The notes under the pieces: generated by a model
What the model was told of the DNA's origin: nothing
Databases searched by the model: none
Seen by the model: only the letters and a program-made list of their open reading frames with translations
From: Novipirellula herctigrandis
GTDB lineage: Bacteria; Planctomycetota; Planctomycetia; Pirellulales; Pirellulaceae
Length of the DNA: 64,000 nt
NCBI GenBank assembly: GCA_007859835.1
Contig: SJPJ01000001.1
Span: forward strand, 1,549,095 to 1,613,094
Reading direction: 5' to 3'
Made by a program: the position numbers and the translations under genes
Shown here: in pieces, positions 36,187 to 44,301 of the stretch
Position numbering within the stretch: the first letter of the stretch is position 1
How the letters are laid out: each line of letters starts with the position of its first letter

Positions 36187-36741
36187 ATGAATCCGAACGA
36201 AGACTCTTCTAACAAGGGCTCGGCTGAAAAAAGCTCGACCATCGAACGTTTTCTGACTGGAATTAGCGAGTGTATTTTTCAGTCCGAACTTGGCGTCGCC
36301 GACGTCCAACTCGTTGACTACCTCAGCGGGATGCTGCTGCGGTTCGTCCGAACCGAATCGATGCATCGCGTGCGCCGCCCAAATGGACAACCGGCAACCG
36401 AGGTGTTTCAAATGGTGCTCGAAGCTGATCGCCGGATTGGACTAGCTCGCCGCGAAGTCCACCGCCACATCGGCGACTTCACGCTGTTCTGGTCTGGAAT
36501 GTACCCGGAAAGTTTGCGACGCATTAAACCTTCGGAATCCGCAGACGGCTTTGTCAATTATTGCCAACAAGGCAAACGAGCCTACGCGATCGCAGCAGAG
36601 ATTGAAGGTGGCGAGGAGCGGCCTCCGTCTGACTTGCTTCGCCGACTCAGCGAACAATTTGAATTGTGCGCCTACGGTCTACGAGAAGTCCGCCGCGAAT
36701 GGGAAGAAGGCGACAAAGGGAACGATCTACTTTTGTCCTAA
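36187..36741 (+). CDS. Conserved-looking protein of unknown function
   Basis: The ATG at 36187 is chosen because GGAGG precedes it (GCGGAGGAGGCAAGT). 184 residues, mostly helical and soluble, with no signal or membrane segment. Notable parts are ERFLTGISECIFQSELGVAD, DYLSGMLLRFVRTESMHRV, REVHRHIGDFTLFWSGMYPE and RRLSEQFELCAYGLREVRRE. I do not recognise the family. The regular helices and a His/Trp-rich centre suggest a small helical domain that may bind a partner or ligand. It is followed after 43 bases by an FkbM methyltransferase on the same strand, so the two may be co-transcribed. Confidence 0.6.
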   Translation: MNPNEDSSNKGSAEKSSTIERFLTGISECIFQSELGVADVQLVDYLSGMLLRFVRTESMHRVRRPNGQPATEVFQMVLEADRRIGLARREVHRHIGDFTLFWSGMYPESLRRIKPSESADGFVNYCQQGKRAYAIAAEIEGGEERPPSDLLRRLSEQFELCAYGLREVRREWEEGDKGNDLLLS

Positions 36742-36784
36742 GCGTTGGCTTTCACGCTATCGGATCCCCGGATATCCTGAGGTG

Positions 36785-37534
36785 ATGCTTCAGCACCACC
36801 TCAAATTCCGCAGTTTCAAACTCTTCTACCAAGACCTCGACGCAGCCGAGTCGATGATTCGGCAAATCGAGGAGTTCCCGTCATTCTTTACTCCCGTCGG
36901 TGACTCCCCGCTGATCGTCGATTGCGGAGCGAATATTGGCGTTTCGATGTTGGAATGGAAAACGCGTTGGCCACAATCTCAGGTACTTTGCTTCGAACCG
37001 GATCCATTCGCCTTTGCGGCGCTCGAACAAAACGTTGACGTGAACGACATACCCGGCGTCCGCTGTATTAATGCAGCGCTCTCGGACACCGACGGCAAAA
37101 CCACTTTGTATGGCGACATTTGCGCCGGTGGCGATGCACGAGGCAATTCGATCGAACCGGTGTGGGGAAACCGCTCGGTCGACGGAGTCCGTGGTTCAGG
37201 GAAACAAACGACCGTTAACTGCACGCGGCTTTCAACTCATCTAGCCAGTAAAAAAATTGCGTTTTTAAAATTGGATATCGAGGGCGTCGAGCAGAGTGTG
37301 TTGACGGAGATCAATGATTTGCTTGGCAACATCGATGCGATCTATGCCGAAGTTCACGAAACCAATGAGACAATCGAAACGAATTCCGCAGTAGCAATTG
37401 AAAGTCAACTTCGTGCGGCGGGCTTCCAAGTTGAATCGGAATCTCGTTTCGATGAGCACGCGTTGCCGGCACACCTCGATGCGTGGCGACGTGAAGTCGG
37501 GGCGAGACAGGTCCAATTACTTGCATGGCGTTAG
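36785..37534 (+). CDS. FkbM-family methyltransferase
   Basis: The ATG at 36785 (after GAGG, TGAGGTG) gives 249 residues; an earlier start in the preceding gene is less likely. The SAM-binding motif is LIVDCGANIGVSMLEW, the acidic strand is VLCFEPDPFAFAALEQN, and the family part FLKLDIEGVEQSVLTEI holds the D/E-x-G-x-E site. FkbM enzymes O-methylate sugars or polyketides. Possible targets here are cell-surface glycans. The C-terminal half (SESRFDEHALPAHLDAWRRE) is typical of the family. Confidence 0.82.
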   Translation: MLQHHLKFRSFKLFYQDLDAAESMIRQIEEFPSFFTPVGDSPLIVDCGANIGVSMLEWKTRWPQSQVLCFEPDPFAFAALEQNVDVNDIPGVRCINAALSDTDGKTTLYGDICAGGDARGNSIEPVWGNRSVDGVRGSGKQTTVNCTRLSTHLASKKIAFLKLDIEGVEQSVLTEINDLLGNIDAIYAEVHETNETIETNSAVAIESQLRAAGFQVESESRFDEHALPAHLDAWRREVGARQVQLLAWR

Positions 37535-37772
37535 TTCGACAGTGACCCCATGTCGCGATCCGCTCATCCAAAATTGCGGCTGAACATGCAGCTGCGGCGG
37601 TGCAAAAGCCAACTTCGACTCGGTTTGCATCAAAGAACGTGGATGCGAGAATCTCCAATTTTTTTCGACGCGCGGTTGCAAGCTCAACGAAGTCAACATT
37701 AACATGACGTTGGCAGTCGACACTGCAAAACATAACCCTGACAATGCCCGTGAGCTACTGTAGAGCAAGACA

Positions 37773-38231
37773 ATGAGCAAAAAGGAATCTCAGATAGAAG
37801 ATGACGAGGAGTATCTTCCGCATTCGCTCATGGACGTTAATCCGTGGAAAAAGAATCACGGCAATGTTCTGTTGGCGTTCTTCTTGACGACGACGTTATG
37901 CGGATTTGCAGTGCTCATTTATCATAACACGCGGTTCACTCCGCCCCGCTTTCCAAATATCAACTCGTTAACCCCAGCCACACCGGGGCCTGACAATACA
38001 GCGAAGGCGGATGAGTCGACGGAGACCGTAATCGAATCTGCCCCCAAACAAGATCCGTCTGAACAAGATGCGTCTGAACAAGATGCGTCTGAGCAAGATG
38101 TGTCTGAGCAAGATGCGTCTGAGCAAGATCCGTCTGAACAAGATGCGTCTGAGCAGGCTGCGTCTGAGCAAGATCCGTCTGAACAAGATGCGTCTGAGCA
38201 GGCTGCGTCTGAGCAGGCTGCACCCGAATAG
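37773..38231 (+). CDS. Single-pass membrane protein with SEQD pentapeptide repeats
   Basis: 152 residues. An acidic N-terminus (ESQIEDDEEYLPHSLM), one transmembrane helix at about 31-50 (NVLLAFFLTTTLCGFAVLIY), a Pro-rich linker, and a C-terminal tail of eleven pentapeptides of the form [DA][APV]SEQ encoded by 15-bp tandem DNA repeats. The tail is highly acidic and probably disordered, outside the inner membrane. The function is unknown. The gene converges with the potassium channel gene 31 bases on. The repeat array is likely variable in length between strains. Confidence 0.65.
   Translation: MSKKESQIEDDEEYLPHSLMDVNPWKKNHGNVLLAFFLTTTLCGFAVLIYHNTRFTPPRFPNINSLTPATPGPDNTAKADESTETVIESAPKQDPSEQDASEQDASEQDVSEQDASEQDPSEQDASEQAASEQDPSEQDASEQAASEQAAPE
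38045..38220. repeat. 15-bp coding tandem repeats (SEQD array)
   Basis: About eleven units of TCTGARCAAGATSCG-like DNA in frame, differing at few positions. They encode the acidic tail of the small membrane protein. Confidence 0.92.
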
Positions 38232-38262
38232 TGTCCCCCTTGCTGTGGTGCCACAATCGACA

Positions 38263-39168
38263 CTAGGCATGGTGCATCCTGGCCCCGCATCGGTAACAGT
38301 AATGCGCATCGACGGGGTGACCGGTCGCTTCACAAACATCGCACATGAAATCCGGCTCCTTACCGACCGCTTTGCCCCCCAGGATTTCCGCGCTAACGAA
38401 TCCGGTCGGCACAATGATCAGGCTGTAACCTAGCAAGATCAATGCGGCGGAAATCATTTTGCCGATCACCGTTTTGGGAACCACATCGCCATAGCCGACC
38501 GTGGTCATCGTGACCGTCGCCCAATACATCGCTTGGGGGATCGACGTGAAGTCGCTTTCAGTATCGTTTTTCTTTTGTTCGTCGACATTGGTCATCAAGG
38601 TTTCGACGTGATACATCAGCGAACCGCTGATTGTCACCGCGACCAAGACGACAGTTAAAAAGACGACGATTTTATTGCGTGCACGCCAAATAGCAGTCGA
38701 CAATTCGTCCGCTTCGTTCATCATCCGCCACAGTTTCATCACGCGAAAAACACGCAACAATCGAACACTGCGGAGGATCATTAGTGATCGCGATGAGTCG
38801 CCGATAAAGAAGGCCAAATAGCTTGGCAAGACGCTAAACAGGTCAATGATGCCCCAAAAACTTAACGCATAGCGGAACGAATGTCGCGAACAAATCAGCC
38901 GCAACACATATTCGATCGAAAAGAGAATCGTTAAAAACCATTCTCCATTTTTGATCCATACCGCATCCTCGTATCCTTCAACTGTCTCGAGGGAAAACAA
39001 CACGATGCTGGTGATGATCGCGACCAACAACCCGATATCGAAACCATATCCCGCGGGCGTGTCCGCTTCGAAGATGACGTCGTACATCTGTTGACGCCAC
39101 GGCGGCCCTTCCGGACGCTGATTTTGTCGACGGCGTTCCGCAGCGGGTGTTGGTTTCGATGGTGTCAT
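38263..39168 (-). CDS. Voltage-gated-type potassium channel with zinc-ribbon tail
   Basis: 301 residues. Six transmembrane helices are visible (S1 YGFDIGLLVAIITSIVLFSL; S4 SLMILRSVRLLRVFRVMKLW with regularly spaced Arg/Lys). The pore helix and filter are MYWATVTMTTVGYGD, near residue 220, the potassium signature TVGYGD. The last 25 residues (CDVCEATGHPVDAHYCYRCG) hold four cysteines as two CxxC pairs, a zinc-ribbon-like end that is unusual for this family. N-terminal residues 1-30 are charged and disordered. It is monocistronic. Confidence 0.92.
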   Translation of the reverse strand: MTPSKPTPAAERRRQNQRPEGPPWRQQMYDVIFEADTPAGYGFDIGLLVAIITSIVLFSLETVEGYEDAVWIKNGEWFLTILFSIEYVLRLICSRHSFRYALSFWGIIDLFSVLPSYLAFFIGDSSRSLMILRSVRLLRVFRVMKLWRMMNEADELSTAIWRARNKIVVFLTVVLVAVTISGSLMYHVETLMTNVDEQKKNDTESDFTSIPQAMYWATVTMTTVGYGDVVPKTVIGKMISAALILLGYSLIIVPTGFVSAEILGGKAVGKEPDFMCDVCEATGHPVDAHYCYRCGARMHHA

Positions 39169-39179
39169 GTGGCAAACGG

Positions 39180-40103
39180 TTACTGCAATGGCATCGTGGC
39201 GCTAGCGGGCAAGACGTTCGATTGCCCCGCGTTTCGACCTGCCATCTTAATCTCCAATGAAGGTGTTGACGATCCTTCGGCGATTTGCGTCCCCAATTCA
39301 TTAACCCCCCTGGGCAGCAGACTTCGTGGCATTTTCATCGATGGAATCGGATCGGACGAGCGATGGTGGCCTCGACGCCGCTGGATCGTCGTTGTCGTTA
39401 AGCCCGACGGTTTCGTATCAATCGACGCTAAGGCAGCCTTATAATCTTGATACTCGGGTGACATTCGATTTTCTGATTTGGCAATTTTGTTGAGTTCCGA
39501 ATCAACACCTGGCAACATCACCATGGCCGGCAATCCTTGAACCAACTTCACTTCTTCGCGTGTTTTGCCGTTCGCGCTGAGTATCGAACCCTTTGGCTCA
39601 ACCGGTTTGAACGAAGCGACCAACGAAATCCGTTTGGACTCTCCACCCACAGCATCCCAAGGAATCCAAACACTGTACGAGGCACCGAGATCGGTTTGGC
39701 TAAAATGCCTCGTCAATTGCTCGGATGTGAATTCGTAACGCTTCGCATTGGCTTGGGGGTTGGGGCTGTTTTCGTCAAATGCGTGGACGATGAGTGTCCC
39801 TTCGACCGGCACGGCTCTTGATTTTTCATCATAGAAAAAGATGCGTCCTCCGAAACCTCGAGTTGGCGTACGACCGGTTTGCACCAGCGTATCGGGTGAC
39901 CAAGTCGTCGCCATTTTGACTGGCTTCGGATACGGCGCGGGTGCCTCGTCTTTCTTCTTGTTCCACGGCATCTGCCACGAGAACAGCTTACTCGGTTTAG
40001 CCAGTTCCTTCGGACTGCCGGCTGGTACTGTCACACAACCGGCACTGCAAACCATCGCCGCAACCACAACCAGCGCGACGCCATTGAGTACAGTTCGTTT
40101 CAT
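39180..40103 (-). CDS. Secretin-linked lipoprotein of unknown function
   Basis: The ATG at 40103 overlaps the secretin stop by one base (TAATG), so translation is coupled. The N-terminus KRTVLNGVALVVVAAMVCSA then GC is a lipoprotein signal with Cys after SAG. The rest (307 residues) has no recognised domain: WSPDTLVQTGRTPTRGFGGR, IVHAFDENSPNPQANAKRYE, SVWIPWDAVGGESKRISLVA are beta-strand-like. It contains a basic patch (TTTIQRRRGHHRSSDPIPSM) near residue 245. It may be a pilotin or accessory factor for secretin assembly, judged only from position. Confidence 0.6.
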   Translation of the reverse strand: MKRTVLNGVALVVVAAMVCSAGCVTVPAGSPKELAKPSKLFSWQMPWNKKKDEAPAPYPKPVKMATTWSPDTLVQTGRTPTRGFGGRIFFYDEKSRAVPVEGTLIVHAFDENSPNPQANAKRYEFTSEQLTRHFSQTDLGASYSVWIPWDAVGGESKRISLVASFKPVEPKGSILSANGKTREEVKLVQGLPAMVMLPGVDSELNKIAKSENRMSPEYQDYKAALASIDTKPSGLTTTTIQRRRGHHRSSDPIPSMKMPRSLLPRGVNELGTQIAEGSSTPSLEIKMAGRNAGQSNVLPASATMPLQ

Positions 40104-43100
40104 TATTTGATCCATGATTGGGGCATGATGCTTGATTGGACCGCAGGTGACGTCATCGTCGGCGGTTGTGTCGTTTTTGAATTCGCACCTAGCCGCGTAG
40201 GCAAACCACGTTGGTATCCGACTTGACGGGTCTGACCGGCGGATGGTTGCGACGCACTTTCGATTTGGCTTGGGTTAACCATCAAACCGATCGGTTGATC
40301 CGAAAACGGATTCTCGAGCGACTGTGAACTTGAGGACGATTCAAGTGGAACCGATTCAAGCGGAACACTTTCGGTGCCGTAGATCACATCGCCCTGATCC
40401 CATTGGAGACCTGAATCGATCATCGCGGGATCCGTGAATTGCTCGTACGTTGCTGGCGGCGCGATGACGGAATTTGTCCCATCGATACCTTCGGTCCCCT
40501 CGGCTCCGATGTAAACACCTTCCGCATACTCGCGACCATTGCCTCGACCGTCGGCTGCCATTTCTTGGTGGAATTGGTCGACCGTTGGCTGCAAATCGGG
40601 ATAGATCGTTTGGCCCACTGCGGGGCCCCATAACCCGTAACCCCCATTGAGTCCAACATCGCCATGCATTTCCACCACGTCGGCTAAACACCAACTCATT
40701 CGGCTCGATTCGGTCGACTTGACATAGTCGAGGTCCTCTTCGCCGGTGATCAGCATGGGGGTCATGATGACCAATAGTTCTGTCCGGAGTTCGCGTTCTT
40801 GATCGTACTTGAACATGTGCCCCAAAACAGGGATGTCTGCCAACCACGGGACACGGCGACTAAAATTGGCACGTTCTTTTTGAATCAAGCCACCAAAGAT
40901 CACCGTTTGCCCGCTGTAGGCTGCGACGGTCGATTGAGCGGTCGTACGCAGAATATCGTTGACCAAAATCGGGTCCGAACCGGCCACTGGAATGAGCGTG
41001 CCGCTGCTGGTGTCGCGTGCTGAACGGGTAGCGTCGATTTCCATCACAATCAATCCATCGGCACCAACGCGTGGTCGCACTTGCATGATCAATCCAACCT
41101 CGGTGTCTTCGGTCACGACTTGCGTACCGGAGACACCGTTGTTGATCACACCGGTCACACGTGCAATTTGGCGACCGACTTGAACGTAACCTTCGGTATT
41201 GTCCATCGTCATGATCTGCGGTCGACTGAGAATTTGCAGTCGATCCGCCGTTTGCAACGTCCGCAACAGCAAGCTGACCGACTCGCTGGCAGCACTCAGG
41301 ACGAATCCTCCGTAGCCCAAAGTGCCGTTGGTGGCGCCAACGCCGAAGCTGCTTAGCCCGCTTCCGGCCAAACTTTCTTTGCCGAACGAGCTCACGTTCG
41401 TTGCCCCGTTGCCATTAAAATTGAACCCGGGATCGGACGTAGGAAAGGCACTTGACACGATTCCACGATCGTACATCAACGAATCCTGCAATCCAACTTC
41501 GCCACCGATCTCAAACAAGTCACCTAGCGCTACTTCAGCTAGCACGACTTTAATCAATACCATCGGCGGCCGACGATCAAGTTTGTCGATCAGACGACGG
41601 ACGTCTTCGTACAATCGCGGCGATACGCTTAGCAACAAACTGTTGCTGTTCTCTTCAGCTACCACAATCAAATCGCGATCGGGCAGGTCAAAGGGACCGA
41701 GTCCACCTTGTTGGAATTGTTGAATCGAATTGACTCGCGTTGTTCGCTGAGTCACGTAGTCTTGGATCGCTGCGGCGATGTTAGGCGCATTTTGGTGACG
41801 CAACCAAATCACTTCGGTAATGCGTTCGGCAAACCCTTCGGTATCAAGTCGTATCAAAATACTCTCTACCACTTCCAAATCGTCCGCCGAACCACTGGCG
41901 ATAATGCTGTTGGTTCGCTGATCGGTACTAAACCGCAGTGGTACCAATGTACTATCCACTCCGGCTGTGGAACTCGGTAATCCGCCAAGGTTACCCGCGC
42001 CGACGCTCGTTCCGCTCGTCGCGGCCTCGTCGCCAAAGAGCGTTTGCAATGCGGTTGCCAATTGCACTGCGTCACCATTTTCGACCGTAAACACCTTCAC
42101 CAATGATTCGGCACCGGGCGTTTTGTCTAATTGACGAATCAATTCACCGATCAACGGCATGCTTGCCGCCGGAGCCCGCACGACAATCGAATTCGCGTTG
42201 GCGTCCGCGGTCACGATCGCCCCAGTCAAAATCCCTGAATCGAGAATCCGGCTACCCTCGGCGTCGATCGAAACGATCGACAGGGTGGATGAAGGTGTGG
42301 TAATGTTTCCATCGCCATCAACGTCGCTTTCACCACTAATCGCTGATTGGATGACGGTTGCTAAGTCTTCAGCGATGGCGTTGCTGAGCGGAAAAATTTT
42401 GATTTCACTTTGCGATGAAATCTCTTGTACATCAAGGTCGTTGATCAGTCGCGTGACTTCGGCCATATCGCGTGGCGAAGCACTGACAATCAATGAATTC
42501 GTTCGATAATCGGCTGACAGGCGAACGCGAATCCCAAGCGTTGGACGCATTTCATCGTCGCTGCCAGGACGTTCGGTAAAGAATTCGCGGATCGTTTCTT
42601 CGGCGTCTGCTGCCGATGCATGCTGCAACCGAAAGATCCTCAGCTTACTTGATTGGTCAATCGGCTGGTCTACCTTGGCAATCAAATCGCGTACACCGTT
42701 TACCGCTTCGGTGCGGCCGATCAACAAAAGGGCGTTGGGGGCATCGAGCGAGGTGATGCTGACTTCGCCTTGGCGAGCCGACAGGACGTCGGTGTAAAGT
42801 TGGGTCAAAAGTGTCGCAACGGCTGTGCTGTCGGCGTGCTGCAGCATGACAACCTCGATGTCAGGCCGGGTGACTTCGCTTTGTTTCTCAATTTCACGAA
42901 TCACGTCCATCACGCGTTGAACATCGCGTTTGGCACCCCGAATGATGATCGTTCCTAACTCAGGAACGAATTGGATTTGTGTATCGCCAATCACCCCTGA
43001 CCCGCCAGCGGCATCATCCAACAATTCCTCTTGACCATTGCCGATCGTAGCCTCGTTTGCAGGTCCGTTTGCAGGTCCGTTTGCAGGTCCGTTTGCAGGT

Positions 43101-43897
43101 CCGTTTGCAGGTCCGTTTGCAGGTCCTGGTTGCCCGGCGTCCGCAGTATTGCCCGCAGCCTCTTGTTGAAAAAGAGCATTTCGAAAGCCGGCATTGGCAT
43201 CAAGCGGCGTCGGTCGTTGTGCGTCGAGCTGACCGAGCAAACGAATCGCGCGTTGAACAGGAGCCGGCTCGGCATTTTCGAGTCGTATCAATTGGGTGAT
43301 ACCGCCGTTTGTGCCTGGGTCAACGTCGAGCGCTTCAATCATTTCGCGCCAAGGCGTTTGCGCATGACTTGGCGCCATGATGGTAACCAAGTTGTTACGC
43401 CGGTCGACTTGGACCGTGGTTCCGGCGAGTGGCATCGCGTTTAACATGAACGATGCGCGTTCACCGTTGTTGCTGGTCGTGATCGGCAGGTTCTGGCCGG
43501 CGAGTTGCTTTAGGTCGTCTTCAAATTCACGCCATGTGACATGTTTGAGTTGCACCTGGACCGGGCCTGTTGCGGAAACTTGCGAGACGCCGCCGGACCG
43601 AAGCATCGATTGGATGTCGTCGGCAATCCGCATCTGAGCCGCTTCCGGTGCCATAACCACCAATTGACCGTTACGTGTGTCCGGCGAAATTTGGACACCC
43701 GGCATATCGTGATACTTCAAACTTAGCCGGGTAGCGATCGCACGTGTTTGCGACGACGGAACGGCCAACTTTCGAAGTTCCGGTTTCACGGAACGAGGAT
43801 TCACCCCATTTTGTGCCGAAAGCGGGCTCGAAGCGGCCAATATTGTCGCGAAGATCGCTAGACCCAATGTCATTTTGCAGGAAGTCCGACGCCGCAT
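40103..43897 (-). CDS. Large type II/IV-type secretin (GspD-like)
   Basis: 1264 residues, about twice the usual secretin length. A signal peptide (MTLGLAIFATILAASSPLSA) precedes many N-type domains (residues 50-800), each with the pattern LRIFRLQHASAADAEETIRE and TNSLIVSASPRDM; I count at least six. A GPAN repeat of six units lies near residues 257-280. The secretin core is at about 880-1050 (QILSRPQIMTMDNTEGYVQV; TAQSTVAAYSGQTVIFGGLI; VPWLADIPVLGHMFK). About 200 residues follow the core and are Ser/Gln/Pro-rich. It probably forms an outer-membrane pore for pilus or type II export. Assembly ATPase and platform genes are not in the window. Confidence 0.9.
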   Translation of the reverse strand: MRRRTSCKMTLGLAIFATILAASSPLSAQNGVNPRSVKPELRKLAVPSSQTRAIATRLSLKYHDMPGVQISPDTRNGQLVVMAPEAAQMRIADDIQSMLRSGGVSQVSATGPVQVQLKHVTWREFEDDLKQLAGQNLPITTSNNGERASFMLNAMPLAGTTVQVDRRNNLVTIMAPSHAQTPWREMIEALDVDPGTNGGITQLIRLENAEPAPVQRAIRLLGQLDAQRPTPLDANAGFRNALFQQEAAGNTADAGQPGPANGPANGPANGPANGPANGPANEATIGNGQEELLDDAAGGSGVIGDTQIQFVPELGTIIIRGAKRDVQRVMDVIREIEKQSEVTRPDIEVVMLQHADSTAVATLLTQLYTDVLSARQGEVSITSLDAPNALLLIGRTEAVNGVRDLIAKVDQPIDQSSKLRIFRLQHASAADAEETIREFFTERPGSDDEMRPTLGIRVRLSADYRTNSLIVSASPRDMAEVTRLINDLDVQEISSQSEIKIFPLSNAIAEDLATVIQSAISGESDVDGDGNITTPSSTLSIVSIDAEGSRILDSGILTGAIVTADANANSIVVRAPAASMPLIGELIRQLDKTPGAESLVKVFTVENGDAVQLATALQTLFGDEAATSGTSVGAGNLGGLPSSTAGVDSTLVPLRFSTDQRTNSIIASGSADDLEVVESILIRLDTEGFAERITEVIWLRHQNAPNIAAAIQDYVTQRTTRVNSIQQFQQGGLGPFDLPDRDLIVVAEENSNSLLLSVSPRLYEDVRRLIDKLDRRPPMVLIKVVLAEVALGDLFEIGGEVGLQDSLMYDRGIVSSAFPTSDPGFNFNGNGATNVSSFGKESLAGSGLSSFGVGATNGTLGYGGFVLSAASESVSLLLRTLQTADRLQILSRPQIMTMDNTEGYVQVGRQIARVTGVINNGVSGTQVVTEDTEVGLIMQVRPRVGADGLIVMEIDATRSARDTSSGTLIPVAGSDPILVNDILRTTAQSTVAAYSGQTVIFGGLIQKERANFSRRVPWLADIPVLGHMFKYDQERELRTELLVIMTPMLITGEEDLDYVKSTESSRMSWCLADVVEMHGDVGLNGGYGLWGPAVGQTIYPDLQPTVDQFHQEMAADGRGNGREYAEGVYIGAEGTEGIDGTNSVIAPPATYEQFTDPAMIDSGLQWDQGDVIYGTESVPLESVPLESSSSSQSLENPFSDQPIGLMVNPSQIESASQPSAGQTRQVGYQRGLPTRLGANSKTTQPPTMTSPAVQSSIMPQSWIK
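43055..43126. repeat. 12-bp coding tandem repeats (GPAN)
   Basis: Six exact copies of GTTTGCAGGTCC on the plus strand; the gene is on the minus strand and reads GPAN six times. Confidence 0.95.
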
Positions 43898-43919
43898 TTG
43901 CGACCACCTTTCCGGTACG

Positions 43920-43959
43920 GATGAAGTTGCTTCCCTAGGGATGAAGTTGCTTCCCTAGG
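43920..43959. repeat. 20-bp tandem duplication
   Basis: GATGAAGTTGCTTCCCTAGG occurs twice, 22 bases upstream of the secretin start, in the divergent promoter region of the secretin and metalloprotease genes. Confidence 0.95.
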
Positions 43960-44301
43960 TGAACGGCCAAATCTATGCCAACGAAATGGGCGCGTAATTG
44001 TCCGTTCAAATGGATTCATCGGCACGACCCGGTTAATCGCTACAATCAAATTGAGTCAACTATGTTTCACGAGCTCCAGAAGTGGCTTACCGGAGATCAA
44101 CCCTCCTCACTTTTCCGTCAAAAGGAACTGAAGATTCCCCATACACCTAATCTGCTCAAAGGTATACACTTCCGAAATGACGATGCACGCAGCCTGAACA
44201 AACAACATGAACGCTGGTATCTCTTTTCTCTCTGTGACTCTTGCATCCATACGGTTATGTTCAGACCAAAGAAGTCAGCTGCATTATTTTCCCGCGTTAT
44301 A

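Noticed and set aside
43975-44301. Extended N-terminus of the metalloprotease
   Set aside because: Sequence composition looks non-coding and the FEPLE motif normally lies within some 20-40 residues of the start.
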